A stretch of DNA of 64,000 nt from Perilla frutescens (GCA_026008535.1 BRKX01000011.1:50018183-50082182), one strand, 5' to 3'. Numbered from the stretch's first letter, positions 11,723 to 24,060 are shown. Numbers and translations: made by a program. The notes: a model not told the origin generated them from the sequence alone.

Positions 11723-12617
11723 TGATGCACTATTTATTATGCACTAAACTGCAACTAACAAATGACAATGCAATATAGAAAGCGAATCGAGTATCGTATC
11801 CACATGGACTGAATATTTGATAATACTGAGTACTAAGCTAACAACTCTCTATTATCCAGTCTACCAATATATGAGTTTACTAAAACTAGGCACAAATTTA
11901 AATAAAATAAAAGAACAGAACTAGAACCAAATAAACACAAGTAAATAAACTAAGCAAATAATCAAACTCAAACAATTAATGAAATACTAATCCTAGGGAA
12001 TGCAGCACACATGTATCCACTATGATTCAATTTAATTCTAATCTTTCCCAATTTTAATCTGATTAAAGGTGAGGAATCAGAAATATATCTACCTATCTCC
12101 GCCAAGTCTCAAGGTAGAAACAGATTAACAAACAACCTATTACTTTCGTCTCTAGGTTAATTTTCTAACCCCCGATAGAACCACATATTTAAATTCCCCT
12201 ACAGATTTCTTATAACGTGTATCAAATTATTCAATTAATCCCACTAATTAGTTATCTCCGCCAGGACTCAAATTAACTAGCTAGCACGCATCAATTGTGA
12301 TTAGTAATTAAGCATGAAATCAAAAGTTCTTGAACAATTGAACACAATAACCGGAAGCGAAAAATAATAAGATTAAATTAAATACATAGCTTCAATCATG
12401 CTTTGCAAACCTTAGAATTAATATGCGTTTAGCCGCTCATGGCAAAATAGAAATCTAATAAAATATGCATTACAAACGTCATGATGAAATTAAATTAAAA
12501 ACATGAAACACTTATGCCGGATGTTTAAATCTTCAATCTCCGTCTTTCTCTGTCTTCACAGCACTTCTCTGCTTCAATATAGGGTGAAAAGTTCTCTAAA
12601 AATCGTCCAAAGCAGAG

Positions 12618-12627
12618 CCTTATATAG
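12618..12627 (-). promoter_or_regulatory. TATA box of the gypsy LTR
   Basis: CTATATAAGG on the minus strand, within the LTR. Upstream in LTR orientation, 55-170 bp away, is the palindrome block at 12682-12796. Placement is that of an LTR core promoter; activity is inference. Confidence 0.55.
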
Positions 12628-12681
12628 TTGGGGAAATACAGAGTCCAAACAAGGAAAAATACCAATTTTCCGGAAACAGAC

Positions 12682-12796
12682 GGCACGGGCCATGCTGTTG
12701 GAAGCATGGGCCGTGCCGTTGGTACTGAGAGTCCAAAATTTGCTTGTTTAATGGCACGGGCCGTGCCGTTGGACAGCACGGCCCGTGCCAGCGCGC
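12682..12796. repeat. Block of GC-rich palindromes (GGCACGGGCCGTGCC type)
   Basis: At least four near-copies of the palindromic core GGCACGGGCCGTGCC occur in about 115 bases, two in each orientation pairing, mostly followed by GTTGG. They produce overlapping ORFs in several frames that are not genes. Confidence 0.85.
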
Positions 12797-13089
12797 ATCC
12801 TCCGACACACTCCGCCATTTTGCTCCGTTCTCTCTCGTTTCTCGTCTGATTGATCCGATTCAAGTTGCGTTACGACCCTCTCTTGATCCTCTATCTTTCT
12901 AGAAACTTTCCTCCTTGAATTGGATCTTGGATAAATCTCAAATTCAGCTCAAACTTGCACAAGAAACACCAAAACATCAAATAGCACACGGAAACTCAAA
13001 ACTAGTATAAAAACTCAACAAATGCATGCATTGCTCTACAAATATGAGCTATAAAACTACTTAAATGCATGTAAAATCCATGTTTATCA

Positions 13090-14599
13090 CTCCCCCAAAC
13101 TTGAACCATTGTTCGTCCTCGAACAATGAGAAGAACATTAAGAAAATATAAACATGTAGGAGAACAAGTAAAGTTGATCATAAATGCTTCACGAATATGC
13201 TCAAAATAATTTTAATTGCATAAATTCAACATCCATCAACTCATCCAAATCTCAGCATAATTATTATCCATAAACAAAGCATGAAGCTCACCGATATGTG
13301 TATCGCTCATCTCACAAGTGTATCAAATAATGCTCATCGAATCAAATGCAATACAAAAGTGTTACCCATAGGCTTACCAATCATCTAAAGCACTCATGCT
13401 CAATCATAGAAGAATAAAGATCAATGAGGTCTTTAATTTAGGATGTAATGTCGGGACATTGGTCAAGGTTAGGAAATTTGGCTAAGTGACTCGAAAATTC
13501 AACACACTCACAACTCTTTTCAACTCCCTTACACTTCAAAACATTATTCTCTTATGCTCATCTCAACAATAAAAATACAAACAAGCCAACAACTAGCAAA
13601 CATTCTCAATTGCTACCTTTCAATATTTGGCTTTTTTTTTCCTCTTCCACACAATTTTTTTCTTATGTTTTTTTTTTTCGATTGTTTTTCTTTCTTTTTT
13701 TTCACGAGCCTATGAGAATATTTTCTACCCCACTTTCAACATCTCCATTCTTGCCCCACGAAAACACTATTTTTCACAACAAGATACCCTTATTCACCTT
13801 CCGAACCCCCTATCATCCAAGTTCATGAACAAAAGGTAATTATGGCTCAAATTGGCTAGCAAAGGTCGATTTTTCGGTTAGTGTTTAGGAATTAATGTGG
13901 CTATGAAAGAATGGCCTCAAATCATTTCTAAATTCTACACATAATCGAGATTATTCGAATGGAAACCATGGCAAGTTCTAGACACACCAAAGCATGCATG
14001 ACAAACACTCATGAAAGAAATCAAACTGTGCATTGATATACAGTTAAGGCTAAAAAAGCTCACACGACTATTCATGCTTCATTTACTTCAATTTTGAGTA
14101 CATCAATTCAAACAAGTCAAGATCCATCAAATTCATGCAATATTTTTCAAAACAACGCTCCTTTTCATCATTAGCATTTCACGAGTTCACTAAGACATGA
14201 CTCCCAACAACAAAAACACACAAAGACAAACAGACGCTAAGAAAAAAAATAAAAAACACGTGCCAAACATATCATATACATCCCCTCCCCCAAACTTATT
14301 CAACTGCAAAGAGAATAAGTTTGGAGGGAACCAAATAAAGATGTGTTTGGAACGAACTCACCGCACACCAACATGGAGAAAAGGACCTTGAAACCCGGCA
14401 TGGATGATCTCAGAATAGCTTTTGGGCTCCAAACGCCTTTCTACAAGTTAGCACACTAAAACAAGACACAAAACAAAAGCAAAGAAAGAAAACAAAGCAG
14501 ATAAAAAAAATGATGGGTTACCTCCCATCTAGTGCTCTATTTAACGTCTTTAGCTAGACGATACCTCAGCAGTCAACGAGTTCTAAAATAGCAGTCCAA
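13090..14599 (-). mobile_element. Non-coding internal region of the gypsy element, with polypurine tract
   Basis: 13090-13101 is the complement of the polypurine tract (plus strand CTCCCCCAAACTT). The following plus-strand phrase TTGTTCGTCCTCGAACAATG is familiar from plant Athila/Tat-like non-coding DNA, as is the phrase around 14515-14560 (GGGTTACCTCCCATC, then TTTAACGTC). No RT, RNase H or integrase lies between the protease ORF and the LTR. This is the organisation of a non-autonomous derivative. Confidence 0.65.
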
Positions 14600-15132
14600 C
14601 TAACAGAATTGTCGCCCCTTTCGAGGACTGCTATCCACTGCCGCTGTTGGCTTCTCTGGTGCCACTGCAACGAGCATAGCTCCTTTCACATTCTTCTTTC
14701 GAAAGACCCGAAATTTAACTCTAATCTTCTTTGGAGCTAGAGCTGCAGAAAATCCTCCATCTTCTTGTACAACCATGCACATCCCAGATATTTGTGCTTT
14801 TGGAGCTGCAGAAACAGATATCTTTGGGGCCTTCATCATTGGCTTCTCTTCCAACTTGTCAGTCAGATCATCCATGAAGCTATGGGCCAAACTCACATCA
14901 TCACACTGCGGGATATCATTTGGTAGAGGATTTCGAACAATAACGCATTCTTTATTAATCCCCAAAGTCATCGTGTCTATCTTCATGTCCAACTCCGCTT
15001 CACAGGTTGCTAGAAACGGTCTCCCCAAGATTAGAGGCATCTTGGGGTCTTCGGGCATATCCAACACCACAAAATCAGCAGGGAACACCAAATCTGCAAC
15101 TTTGACAAGCACATCTTCGATAACACCTCGTG
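14600..15132 (-). pseudogene. Ty3/gypsy (Athila-like) aspartic protease, C-terminal part
   Basis: The minus-strand frame holds RGVIEDVLVKV, FPADFVVLDM and LILGRPFLAT, the second half and flap/helix of the retropepsin domain of plant Athila-type gag-pol. The catalytic D(L/T)GA motif, which lies upstream, is missing because the frame is cut at about 15132 where a different repeat begins. About 190 codons are open including a short stretch read through the junction. It is followed by a stop at 14600 and no reverse transcriptase. As it stands it cannot make a working protease. Confidence 0.8.
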
Positions 15133-16911
15133 TGTAACGCCCCAAACTACTCCGTTTGGCCACGTCACTTAACATACAATTTACTTACTCATTTTGGTGT
15201 GCTTATTTTTTCAATATGCGGAAGCTAAGGTCAAGTTTTATTATGAGGAATGTAATCATATTTCCTATTACAAATTTTTCACAAATATAACATACAACCT
15301 AACGGATCCAATTTGTCACACAACATAGTATTTAATGGAAGCATTGCATAGGTCTATCCATATGAATCATACAATCATCTAACATATCGGGCTCATAAGT
15401 TGTCATAACCTGCCCGTCAGCATTCTAAATCAACATGTATAATATGGGGTCAACAACATACTTCATATATAATAGGCTCCAAGGTCGAACGACCCGCCTT
15501 TAAATTGTTTTGCATAATATCAAGTTATATACATCATAACCTACAAAAGATCGGGCTATTCCCATCCCCAATAATCATTGATCATAAGGCAAAAAGAGTG
15601 ATCAATGTAGTAATAATAATAATGAGTATTTTTAAAAGAAGAGCATGCAAAAGATAAACACAAGCTTGTGGGGTTCTCTTGTATTCACAACGCTCCTACC
15701 CAGGCTTCGACTTCTCAACCTGAAAATCATTGAATGAATAGGGTGAGTATTTAACAACATAATCAGTGAGGAACACTGTAAACAGTTATAGCTAATTGCA
15801 CAAGTGAAAATATAATATATGGACTTTTCTTTACTTTGTGGAGACTAGTCTCAACCCCGTAGGGTCCAAACATCATGATGCCCCCGTTAATGAACGTCTT
15901 AATCCCTGTAGGGATGCCCGCAGACATACTACCCCCAGGGAGGACATTAACGAGTCTATTATCAATCCCGAAGGTTCTCGACCCCGAAGGATCTCTTTGT
16001 CGATCTCGAAGGATCTCTGTTATGCCCCGAACGGTCTCTTTCATTCACCGGTCTGAAGACCCTTCATACTTATACAATCAAAGCACAACAATAACTATAA
16101 CCATACACGTGTTCACAGTTTAGAGTTACCCCACCTTTTGAGACGCTTTCACAATTTCTCAACCTTTGAAATACTCCTTAGCTGTGCACAAGTGGTCCAC
16201 CTCGAGCCCCAACACGTCACCTAGCACCTTTCAATTCTCTTTTCATTTTAGACGTCGAGTCATACAATTAAATCATAATTTAGACCAAGCACAAGCTATA
16301 CTTTTCTTTAAAGATTTCATACATATCCATAAACAACCATGGATATACAAGCTCATACTGTGATTTTGGACTCAAAATACACATTAAAACTCTTTGGAAC
16401 ATTTAATCGAACACGTTATGTGCACCCATTTAAACCACATGCTCATTACTCAATTTAAATCCTTTAAACCCAACATTTCAAATACAAATACCTTCATCCT
16501 AGGACTCTAACATACATGAAAATCAACCCCATACAACCCTCATAACACCTCCAACCAACAATCAACATATCAAGGGAAATTAGGGCAAAAATCCAATCTT
16601 TAGCAACAATAAATCATAGGAATTCGATATAACTTCACATATGGATTCAAGGAGGTAAATAAACCATATGTTCAAGATATCAAAGCAAGAGGATCAATAA
16701 AATCGAAAACCCTAATTTCTGGGTATGAACCCTAGATTCAAATCAACAAGAATGGAGTTTAATCATCAAGAGGGAAGTGGTGTTAGATTACCTTAGATGA
16801 TGGATGATGATGGTATGATCCCCTTCCAAAAGTTGAAGGATTTCTTGAGAGAGAGAGATGGAGGAAATTGCCCAAAAGAGAGAAGAAAATGAAGGTGAAA
16901 TGAATAAGTGT

Positions 16912-16923
16912 GGTATTTATAGG
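16912..16923 (-). promoter_or_regulatory. TATA box of the 2-kb LTR-like block
   Basis: CCTATAAATACC on the minus strand, followed in that direction by a CT-rich leader (about 16840-16900) and preceded by the GC block at 16932-17045. Confidence 0.5.
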
Positions 16924-16931
16924 TAGAAATC

Positions 16932-17045
16932 CGGCCCAGCCCGCGCGACCGCGCGCCTCCCACGACCGCGCAAGGGAGCTCTCGGCCCAGGCTCCCCGCG
17001 CCCGCGCAGCCCCGCGCCGGCGCGTGCGTCTTGCCCGCGGGCGCG
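16932..17045. repeat. GC-rich block of CGCGC/GCGCG words
   Basis: About 114 bases of almost pure G+C with many overlapping short palindromes (CCGCGCG, CGCGCCGGCGCG) in AT-rich surroundings. It sits just upstream of the LTR TATA box. Confidence 0.85.
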
Positions 17046-17161
17046 CACCTTGCTCAATTCAACCCCCGAGCTTAAAATCGACTCCACACATTTTCAATTC
17101 CATTTAACACGACTTAGATTTTCAAAACACTTTTAATATTTACCGAAAAAGCAGGGGACCA

Positions 17162-20100
17162 TTCATGCCTTCAGCATTTCCACACTTCCATCTGAATTAA
17201 GCTTGACTTTGTACACCCATTTACTCCCAATAGCTTATTTTCCAGGTGGTAAGGGTACAACCCTCCAGGTCTGGTTAGCTTCTAGAGCTTGCAATTCACT
17301 TTTCATTGCTGTAATCCAACCAGGATGTTTGCTAGCCTCAGTGTATGATTTTGGCTCTTGTGCAGTATCAACATCCAACAAGAAGGTTGTATAGTCAGGA
17401 GTGAGTAAAAGAGAAGTGAAGTAATGAAATGTGTGAGGAGTTGGCAGGCTGAGGTCGAGAGTTGTAGTAAGAGGCTGAATAGCTAGACACACATAATCAT
17501 TGAGATAAGTAGGAGCCCTGGTAGCTCTTTGGCTTCTCTTAGGAAGAGGAGTTTGAGGATCAAGAGTAAGTGGTAGTGATGAATCATCTGTACTTGTCTG
17601 TGTAGAGGGGCAAGTTGAATCTGTATGAGTAGTAGAGATTGGTGATGGTAGAGAATCTGCAGCTGTGGGAGGGTGACTATTCACAGTAGGAAGATGTATG
17701 GGTATATGCAGAGGTGAGGTGTCAAATGAATGGAAAGATGATTCAATATACGTGATAGGAGACTGTAAAGGAAAGTTTAAAGGATAAAACTAAACATCTC
17801 TCCCAACAAATATTCTCTATGTAGTGATATCAAACAACACAGATCCTTTATGAAGAGGTGCTGAACCTAAGTATATACATTGCAGACTCCTAGGGGTAAA
17901 TTTAGTTTTAGAGTGTAGAGTATTTACTTGATATGCCAGGCAACCAAAAGGTTGGAGTATAGTAATGGAATCAGCATATCCATGCAACAACTTATAGGGT
18001 GTCTTCCAGTCTAGAACTGCAGAAGACAACCTATTTATCAGGTATGTAGCATATAAGATTGAATATGGCTAAAAAAGAGCAGGGAGTTTACTCTGAAATA
18101 TGAGAGCTTTTGCAACTTGAAGTAAGTGTCTACGTTTCCTCTCTACTATGCTATTTTGATGTGGAGAATATACACAAGAATTCTGATGCAAAATCCCAAA
18201 GCTTGATAAGAGATCTTCTGTCTGCCTGCTTGTGAATTCACTGCCATTATCTGACCTCATTATCCTAATAGTAGTTTGAAACTGTTTCTAGATCATCGGT
18301 ATATAGCTCTTGAGAAGACTCCACACCTGTGTCTTGCTCTTAAACAGAAAAGTCCAGGTGGCCTTTGAGTAATCATCAACCACTGTAAGAAAGTAAGGTG
18401 TCTGTGTGGATCCCAAATTCCTTAAAAGGACCCCAAACATCCACATGAATGATGTGAAACATCCTTTCACATCTTCTAGCTAGTGTAGGAAATGGATTCC
18501 TATGTTGTTTAGCTTTGTGACATACATCACAATCCTCAAGCTCTGCATATTCTTCTAATCTGTATATTTAATCACCAACATTTAAATTCTTCATGGCAGT
18601 GATAGAGGGATGTCCCAACAGTATGTGAAGCTCTTTTAAGCTAGGTGTCAAGGCTGCATTGATTCTAACTATAAACTGATACTCATGGGTAAAGACACAC
18701 AAAGTTCCTTTCATCTTGGCTATCCCAAGTATAACCTCCTTGTCCCTTTTCTGGACCATATAGTGGGAAGCCAAAAATATGACTCATGTCAAGAGCTCTA
18801 GTCAACTGCCCTACTGAAATAAGGTTATGGGTAAATTCAGGGGCATACAAAACATTTAGCAGCATAATGGTGGGTGTTATTTAAGCATCTCCTTCCATAT
18901 TTGCCATAATACTACTGTCATCTGGCATAAAGATCTTCACTGGTTTTTGCAAGTGCCTGAGATTAGTAAGTAAAGTAGCCTTACAGCACATATGATTGCT
19001 TGCACCAAAGTCTATTATTTACTCATCTGTCTTAATCTTAGTTGACAACCCAAATGCATAATGTCCAGTATATGCATTCAAGCTTTCTTCTGCAAGTTCT
19101 GCCATCTGTGCTATTTGCTGACCTCCCAGAGTGCTTTTCTTATATGATAATGTCTTGTTTTCAATGTAGGAAGCAAATTACTTGGCTATTGCTGCTTGAA
19201 TAGCCTTATCAAGGTCAACTGAAGTCTGCTTCATGGCAGGTTCAATATGAGGTTGAATTCTCTTTTCTGCAGCAAAGGTAACTCTCTTTGTGCCTTTCTC
19301 CTCTCTCATTTTCTTGTACTAGTCTGGTGTACCTATGATCTCAAAACAATCCTTCTTCAAGTGGCTTGATCTCCCACAATGGTCACACTTCATTTTCATT
19401 TTTTCTTCTTTTGTCAATTTTCTTCTAAAATTTTCTTTCTGAAATCCTTTGCTTTGTCCAGAAAACAAAACACTTTGCTCTACATTATCTGACAACTGAG
19501 ATGAGATCTGTAGTTGTGTCTCTACCTGCAACACCATCGAGTAAGCTTGGCTTACACTTGGAAATGGATTGAGGATCAACATTTGTTGCCTGATTGATTC
19601 ATAAATGTCATTTAAACCCATCAGGAACTGCATCATCCTTTCTTCCTCCAATTCAGACTTTGCTTCTTCTGTGCCTCACATGCACAGCTACGAGCTGTCT
19701 TTAACAACCCCAACTCATCCAGAGAGTGTTCAAATTATTGAAATGGAGCATAACAGATTGTGTATTTTGTGTATATGTGACAATCTCTCATCTAAGCTTG
19801 TAGATCCTAGGACCATTACGCTTACCAAAGCGTTTATGCATTTCTTCCCAAAGATGTTTAGATGTATCAAAGTTTTGCAGATCACGAGATATCTCCTTTA
19901 CTATGGAATTACTTAACCAATTGAACACCAAATAGTCAGCTTTAACCCAAAACACGTGATCTACAGAATTCACCCTAGGTTCTAGCAAGCTTCCATTAAT
20001 AAATCCAAGTTTATTCCGAGCAAACAAAGCACGTTTAATTGATCGGCACCAACTATGAAAGTTACATCCGTCAAACAAATCTGGTGTTAAGGCTAGTCCA

Positions 20101-20425
20101 AGATGATCATGCGGCGCAATATATAGAGTATCATTTGCTAAAAGTTTAGTATTATGAATCTCATTCTTCTCAATTGATTGCAGATCCATACCTTGGTTTT
20201 CAGCCATTCTAATTTGTTGACGAGCACTGTCAATCGGTGATTCTCCATGCTCCAAGTTCAAACCGAGTTCATCATCGCGAACATTCTTCCAGGAGAACTT
20301 TCTTCCTTATGTCATTGCAATCCGCAATCAGCAGCAACAATCATACAATGTGAATGAAATCAAGGATGATTCAGTAATTGATCGATATAGAGACTGGAAT
20401 CGATCTTATATGACTCTGGATACCA
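17162..20425 (-). pseudogene. Ty1/copia gag-pol, truncated in reverse transcriptase and broken by stops
   Basis: Read from 20261 downward: gag with the DUF4219/UBN2-like N-terminus (FDGCNFHSWCRSIKRAL, about 20070), zinc knuckle CDHCGRSSHLKKDC (near 19370), protease core with FGASNHMC (near 19000), GAG-pre-integrase LKELHILLGHPS (about 18620), integrase VVDDYSKATW (about 18370), DNGSEFTSRQ (about 18240) and NSIVERKRRH (about 18140), then the RT approach HPGWITAMKSELQALEANQTW (about 17320) ending soon after KWVYKVKLNSDG at about 17180. RT fingers onward and RNase H are gone. The protease reads DFG where DSG or DTG is expected (codon at 19007-19009). Several in-frame stops and frameshifts. Inactive. 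Confidence 0.88.
20412..20425 (-). other. Primer binding site, initiator tRNA-Met type
   Basis: Minus strand TGGTATCCAGAGTC directly follows the LTR end TTAACA. It matches the usual plant copia TGGTATCAGAGC site with one inserted base and one change. Confidence 0.8.
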
Positions 20426-20703
20426 TGTTAATTTTGATAAATGTGAGAAGAAAAATGCATAAAATCAAGAAAGAACAACTCAATTTGCTTTATTTCATCA
20501 CAGTTAATCTGTCGAACACATGGTGCGCATTATTTATGTACAACTCCTCTCAGTGTGAGGAGCAAGCAAGGGAGAAAAATATCTATACCTACATGTACCT
20601 ACGTGGCAAAATATATAAGAGTGCATGGATCGTGTGTGAGAAGATCCATGCACTCACGGTACGACTGCATGCATGCATGAGAAAAAATGTGAAAGTGATC
20701 TCA
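20426..20703 (-). mobile_element. Ty1/copia LTR (5' LTR of the minus-strand element)
   Basis: Inner end TGTTAATTTT (minus strand AAAATTAACA) abuts the primer site. It is similar to 11487-11719 up to about 20660. The outer end is uncertain: TG-type ends exist at 20656 and 20703, and no convincing 5-bp target duplication pairs with the flank at 11482-11486. Confidence 0.75.
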
Positions 20704-21379
20704 TTAATCCCTGGTGAAAAGCCCATTCAACTCCATCGAATATCTCAAAATTCTGGTTAAAAAGTTGTTTAATAGTTTGAATCAAATTCAAATTTGATTA
20801 ACATTAATTAATCTTCATGCTTAAAAATTGTTGGGATGCTTAAAAGGCTTTTAAGCAGTTTATTGGTATGTATTGGACTTCTAACCGAATAACCATCGGA
20901 TTGTTCTACAATTCCAACCGGCTACATCCGTTGGAATTTTAAAATTTCAAATTAAAATTTAGGGCTAATATCATATTCTATAATGAATTATTAACAATTT
21001 TTTAATTAAATTTCAACCTTAATAAAATTTCAATTATATCACAACCTTTTCATTTGTTTTAAACCACCCAATTCACAAAGTTGTAGTGTAAGTGATTAAG
21101 AAAAGGGAAAAAAACACTGCAATTCCCGGAGTTTTTCTTCTTCCGCTGAGTCACATAATAAATATGTTGCCTTGAATTAGGTTGTGGAATAAGTTAAATT
21201 GAAAAATTGTTAATAGTCTAGAATAAAATATGATATTTATTAAACCAACACAAGAATTACTAGACAAGCCATTGTTGATAGAAGAAGAAGAAGAGGAATT
21301 TTATTAAGTCAAGGTATTCAAAAAGCTTACAATAATTGAAAGGAAAAAAAAAGGCTTTTTAGATCTGAACTCTAAATCA
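20704..21379. other. Intergenic, no gene seen
   Basis: AT-rich sequence without coding potential. Contains a short purine run (GAAGAAGAAGAAG near 21280). Confidence 0.5.
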
Positions 21380-21382
21380 TTA

Positions 21383-22629
21383 GAGCATCCTCAATAGTAT
21401 ACTCAAATTTGGTACATGACTCCGTCATGCAATCGTCGCGTCAAAAGTTATGTACCAATTTTTTAAATACTTATTCACCCACAATTATTTAGATACATAC
21501 ATTAATCTTGAAGGTCCTACCATCATCACCCATTTATTCTTAATTCATCTTTAATTTTAGTGCATTTTTCACTTATATATTTTCATTTATATATATATTT
21601 TTATATAATTAAATTCATCCTTAATAAATTTCATGTTTTATTTGTATATTTAAATTTTATATATAATTTAATCATTTACTTTTCTATATAATTAACTTAA
21701 ATTATATTTTAATATTTTTTATTTATTAAAATTTTCAATACTAATTTATTCAAAAATAAATCTATAACCAAATCATCAAAACAAAACAACAACATTTTTA
21801 TTGATACGTAAGTATATTATGACAAAGATTAAAAAAAATGAGAAGAAAAAACGTCGGCAAATTAATTTATCATGTTATACAAACATCGGTAGATATTCAA
21901 TTTTTTATCGGTAAATATTCAATTTTGTATAGGCGAATATTTAATTTTTATCGACAAATATTCAATTCTGTATCGACATATATTCAAATTTTTAATGGAA
22001 AATTATACTTTTTTTTCCATTTTCTAATGTTATTCTAAATTCTGGTAATTTAAAAAAATTAAAATAATTGTGAAATATAATTAAAAATTATAATATAGTA
22101 TTAAAAAATTGGTATAAATAATATACAATATATTATTAATAAAAAATAGAAAGAAACAAAAAAGAAAATCGAATGAAAAATAAATAAAAGAAGTCATAAA
22201 TAAAAATAAAAGAATAAAAGAAAATGAACAAAAAATAATAATACAAAATTAGATGGAAGGACATGCGGGACCCATTTAAAGTTAGTACATGCATGTATAC
22301 CAAGTTTTCATTTAACTTCTTTTTAGTGGACACCCCAACGGTGATGTACCAAAAAATAGTACATAACTTGTCCCTCAGGGGATGGATAGTGGTGGAGTGG
22401 TGTTTTTTGAGGTCAAAGATCTCAAGTTCGACCAACCACCAATACCACTAGGTGTGAGCCTGTCACATCCGGTCTGTCAAGTGTGGTTTATCTTCCCTGT
22501 ATAAGTTTGCAGGCTATTATATAGGGGCAAGATTTACCCAGTGCGCATCACGATAGCAGTTGCAGGTTACTCTCGACATAAAAAAAAATAGTACATAACT
22601 TGAGTTATGTACCACCATTGAGGATGAAC
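21383..22629. mobile_element. PIF/Harbinger-like MITE with a SINE inside; TTA target duplication
   Basis: Ends GAGCATCCTCAATAGT and, reverse-complemented, GTTCATCCTCAATGGTGG are imperfect inverted repeats. TTA is present at 21380-21382 and 22630-22632, the size and composition used by PIF/Harbinger elements. The word GTACAT and its complement recur near both ends. Without the SINE and its duplication the element is about 1,015 bp. The small ORF at 21838-22038 is low-complexity ATTC-rich repeat and not a gene. Confidence 0.8.
22371..22582 (+). mobile_element. tRNA-derived SINE, long form (212 bp), 20-bp target duplication
   Basis: Contains an A-box-like GATAGTGGTGGAGTGG, a B-box AAGTTCGACCAACC, and a 3' body ending TCTCGACATAAAA. 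The 20-bp sequence AAAAAATAGTACATAACTTG lies immediately before (22351-22370) and after (22583-22602). This is typical of LINE-mediated insertion. The 3' body is also found alone at 32656-32765 and, decayed, at 55720-55812. Confidence 0.92.
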
Positions 22630-24056
22630 TTAGAAACTATACCGTACCTCGGCCAAACTTAATTCCCATCTTCAATTAATAGTTTAAAATGAGTCATACC
22701 GTACCCCGGCCAGAGGTTAATTGTAGATACAAATTAATTGATTAATTAATTAATTAATTAATCGGGTACGGTAATGAATAAAATTGGGATAATATATATA
22801 GCAAGTTAAGATGGGACGGTGGTTCGCACATAAATGTAATTATATAAATAGGTGAGATTTAATTTTGTTAGTACATGCAATGTATTTAGGGTATTTTTAA
22901 TGTTGATAGTCCAGGAACAAGGCAATTTCATGTTTAAATTTGTTAGCTGGATTTGTTATTTATAGTCGTCTTTGCAATTATTGGGGGACAACAATTTCAT
23001 ACCAAAAGTAGCTGCCCAGTTTACACTTCATTCTTTTCATTTGGAATTGAGTACCTTATATCGTCCTGTAACAATAAATCGCTATAGAAACATAATAAAT
23101 ATATATAGTAATTAATATCGTTAATTTGCCTTACATATATGCAACATACATCGTACATATATAACGAAATTATTAAATAATACTCCACCAATTTCATAAT
23201 ATAATTGATGTTTTAGGTTCTACAATAAAATTTAAGAAATAAAAAAAGAGACAAATATACCATTTTCTCTCTTCATCTCCATTAAATTTTATGGAATAAA
23301 TTTCATCTATCAAAAGTAAGTCAATATGTTTGAGATTTTATAGTGCTTTGATGGAGGGTAAAATTGGGAGTAATAGTGTGAAAATATTAAAACATCAGAT
23401 AATTTGAAATAAAATTGAAAGACTAAATCATTGAGGGAGTGTATATCAACTAACTAGCTCGATCCTATATTTATTTTCCTTAGTAAACAAAGAACTATGC
23501 GATATGGCAGTTAGGCAATTATTAATGATAATTAAGACTAGAAAATCGAGAAAAACACACAATCGTTAATCCAGTTCGCCACGATGTCTGGTCAATCCAT
23601 GTTATTCACTCTAGATTGTTGGATGAATTTATAATTACATTAATTTGTGGACAATATATTTATAACAAGGACAGTAGAATTTTATAGCAACCGATCATGA
23701 ACTAGTGTACAATACAATTCAGACTCCACAACTCAACATAAAAATGTGAGGAATATTAGTAAACTATATTTATGAATTATGATAGACGACGTATGACGGT
23801 ACTAGGAGTGAGAGATAAATTCACTTCATGTTTTTATTAATGTGATTATGTAAAGCCTATTTTTCTTTATAAAAGCACTATATATGCTTAAAGTGCCGAC
23901 CATGGAACAAAAGGCTACAAAAATTGTCCCTATAAAGATTAAACTGGATTATTGGATACTCAACAACAACAGTCGATAACAATGGACAAAAGGAAGCATC
24001 AACAAATTATGAAATATATTCTCAAATTTGTCAAACAAAGCTCTCATAAACTAAAA

Positions 24057-24060
<4 letters not shown>

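Larger units (their letters stand above)
11723..13089 (-). mobile_element. Ty3/gypsy LTR, Athila/Tat-like (1,367 bp)
   Basis: Read on the minus strand it begins TGATAAACATGG and ends GTGCATCA, giving TGAT/ATCA matching termini. It is directly preceded, in element orientation, by the purine tract AAGTTTGGGGGAG. Near its end lies GAATCGAGTATCGTATCCAC (plus strand 11785-11804), a phrase I associate with plant Athila-type LTRs. It contains a TATA box and a GC-rich palindrome block. Only one copy of this LTR is in the window. Confidence 0.75.
15133..17161 (-). mobile_element. LTR-like block of about 2.03 kb, probably Ty3/gypsy; solo LTR or remnant
   Basis: On the minus strand it starts TGGTCCCC and ends GGGGCGTTACA, giving TG...CA ends. 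It has a TATA box with a GC-rich block just upstream, as LTRs do, and no ORF of note. The left flank is gypsy protease and the right flank is copia reverse transcriptase, so this is not a clean insertion with a target duplication. Whether it is a solo LTR or an LTR left at a rearrangement junction is unresolved. Confidence 0.55.

Noticed and set aside
12503..12863. Four overlapping ORFs on both strands up to 112 codons
   Set aside because: They arise from the GC-rich palindrome block inside a gypsy LTR; no frame resembles a protein.
13610..13839. Two overlapping Phe-rich ORFs
   Set aside because: T-rich non-coding part of the gypsy element.
14775..15137. 120-codon plus-strand ORF
   Set aside because: Antisense shadow of the gypsy protease frame.
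15763..16123. Overlapping ORFs around 15.8-16.1 kb
   Set aside because: Inside the LTR-like block, in repeats of CCCGAAGGATCTC type, with no recognised domain.
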